This document shows, piece after piece, positions 62,751 to 64,000 of a stretch of 64,000 bases of DNA. Positions within the stretch are counted from its first letter, which is position 1, and every line of letters starts with the position of its first letter. The stretch is from Siphonodentalium dalli (Eukaryota; Mollusca; Scaphopoda; Gadilida; Siphonodentaliidae). The position numbers and the translations under genes are program-made. The notes beneath the pieces were generated by a model that saw nothing but the letters and a program-made list of their open reading frames with translations, was not told where the DNA came from and searched no databases. Where the stretch lies: contig CP136064.1 in NCBI GenBank assembly GCA_032622095.1, positions 217,264,205 to 217,328,204 of the forward strand, read 5' to 3'.

Positions 62751-63529
62751 AGTGCATCTGGGGCACGTGACAATATATATGCGTACTATTTCGCCTTTAC
62801 TATTCACGGTTGAAAAGCGTGGAAGTATGGAAGTATCGGTGAAACTTGTCGCCATATTGATGCATATTCAGTTCTTACGCTTTTTTTGTTTGTATGGTAT
62901 ACCGTAATATTTCCTTATTATTGGACCCAATTAATTTGAGTATATCGACAAACACTAATGTCTGAGGATAAGAGGTCAGATGTTGTCTATTTGGTTATGT
63001 TGATCACATGCAGTACCAGGGACCAGCCGAGAGGGCGAAGTAGTCTCCCTATTCTTGCTCACTTCGCCCTAATTTTGCGGCCGGGCGAAGTTTAAGTCGC
63101 CCTGAAATTTCCGAAGTTTACCTAAGAAAAACGGCAAATTATTCACCCACTATTTACTGCCAACATTGATTGAACCCAGTTATCCACTGAAACTGTCGTA
63201 GATAACACCATAGTTACTATTAACAGCTGTATTCATCCGATTTGGGAGCACATTCACACCTGAGTGTTGATTGCAGACAGCTGTGAATACATCGTCAGGT
63301 GTCCAGTGACTTGTGATTTTGAGATTATCACACCTGAAGATTACACCTTACATCAGATCATCACCCCTTTGTTAAATTATGTAAAGGCCAGATTAGCTTT
63401 GAAAACAAATTCATTTTTGCAACATAGTAATATCTGTACCCATGTTAGGGACTTTTAATGAGTGAAAATGTTCAAGATTTCTACCGTTTTATAGCATTTT
63501 TTTCGTATTCATAAGCATTGTCTAATTAT

Positions 63530-63960
63530 ACTTCCATGGTGTAACCAAGGAAGTATATTGTTTTTCTACTGCGGCCGTTTTCTGTTTAATTGGAAATACT
63601 CAGAAACTAATGGGAGGAGGACCGCGAAATCTCTAGCGAATGAAGGCATCTAAGGTCTACTAAAAATAATGGTATCCGGATGTTGGTCCAATATCTTTTG
63701 ACAGAGTTATGGCCCTTTTTCGATTATTTTTCATTATTATTATACTGGACACTTTTGCAACCCTTATTACTCGAAAAGTAACAGGAGTAGCACACTAAAA
63801 CTTGGTACGTATCTTGGGATCAAAGAGTTGTATGCCATCGTCGCATAACGAATATTGTCCGCGTTTTCCCCGAGGAGTTATCTCCCTTTATCTGAAAAAA
63901 TGTCATTTGATTATCTCGGAAATTATAAGGAGCAGAGCATCGAAAATTGGACTGTATGCA
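63530..63960 (+). repeat. dispersed repeat with 'GAGTTATGGCCCTTTTTCGA'
   Basis: Begins ACTTCCATGGTGTAACCAAG and has CAGAGTTATGGCCCTTTTTC and TTATCTCCCTTTATCTGAAA. Same broad repeat type as 20.0, 29.5 and 44.1 kb. It may continue past the window. Confidence 0.5.
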
Positions 63961-64000
63961 CATCTCGATATGCCCTACTGCCCACGGGCATCATAACTTG

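Overview
The window is eukaryotic, AT-rich nuclear DNA from a non-vertebrate animal. Genes are split into short exons by large introns with GT/AG boundaries, coding sequence is a few percent of the total, and most of the rest is inverted-repeat transposons, tandem repeats and one LINE. The main gene is a SHARK-type tyrosine kinase (SH2/ankyrin/kinase), a family known from cnidarians, insects, echinoderms and molluscs but missing from vertebrates. Together with the repeat style this suggests a marine invertebrate, possibly a lophotrochozoan. I cannot name the species, and I see no bacterial operons, CRISPR array, tRNA or rRNA gene.

Layout. 1-5.9 kb: repeats, dominated by a 3.3 kb inverted-repeat-bounded unit holding a degenerate minisatellite whose direction flips near 3.0 kb. 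5.9-28.2 kb, plus strand: the last 13 exons of the SHARK-like kinase (last ankyrin repeat, C-terminal SH2, proline/tyrosine linker, complete kinase domain; 512 residues, all splice phases agree). Its introns hold a 5'-truncated LINE with an open reverse transcriptase frame, two hAT-like elements with 8-bp target duplications, and several TTAA-bounded or palindromic MITE families. 28.2-51.7 kb: a gene-free stretch of repeats, including a three-tier satellite (34.8-37.2 kb), a TIR element with 174-bp internal tandem repeats (39.4-41.3 kb) and many MITEs. 51.75-54.8 kb, minus strand: the last three coding exons of an ACSL3/4-type long-chain acyl-CoA synthetase. 54.8-64 kb: no convincing exons; a GC-richer block of repeated modules with a broken ORF (59.0-62.3 kb) and a short tandem repeat (62.3-62.75 kb).

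The two genes converge and nothing links their functions: one is a cytoplasmic signalling kinase acting downstream of phosphotyrosine receptors, the other activates long-chain fatty acids. Both are incomplete here because their 5' exons lie outside the window or were not recognised. The same MITE families sit in the introns of both genes.

I found no clearly new biochemical system. The most informative observations are structural: a tandem triplication that carries the kinase's last codons into its 3' UTR, a decayed copy of an exon 3' end in the following intron, the hierarchical satellite, and a non-autonomous hAT element that still carries a recognisable BED-finger relic.
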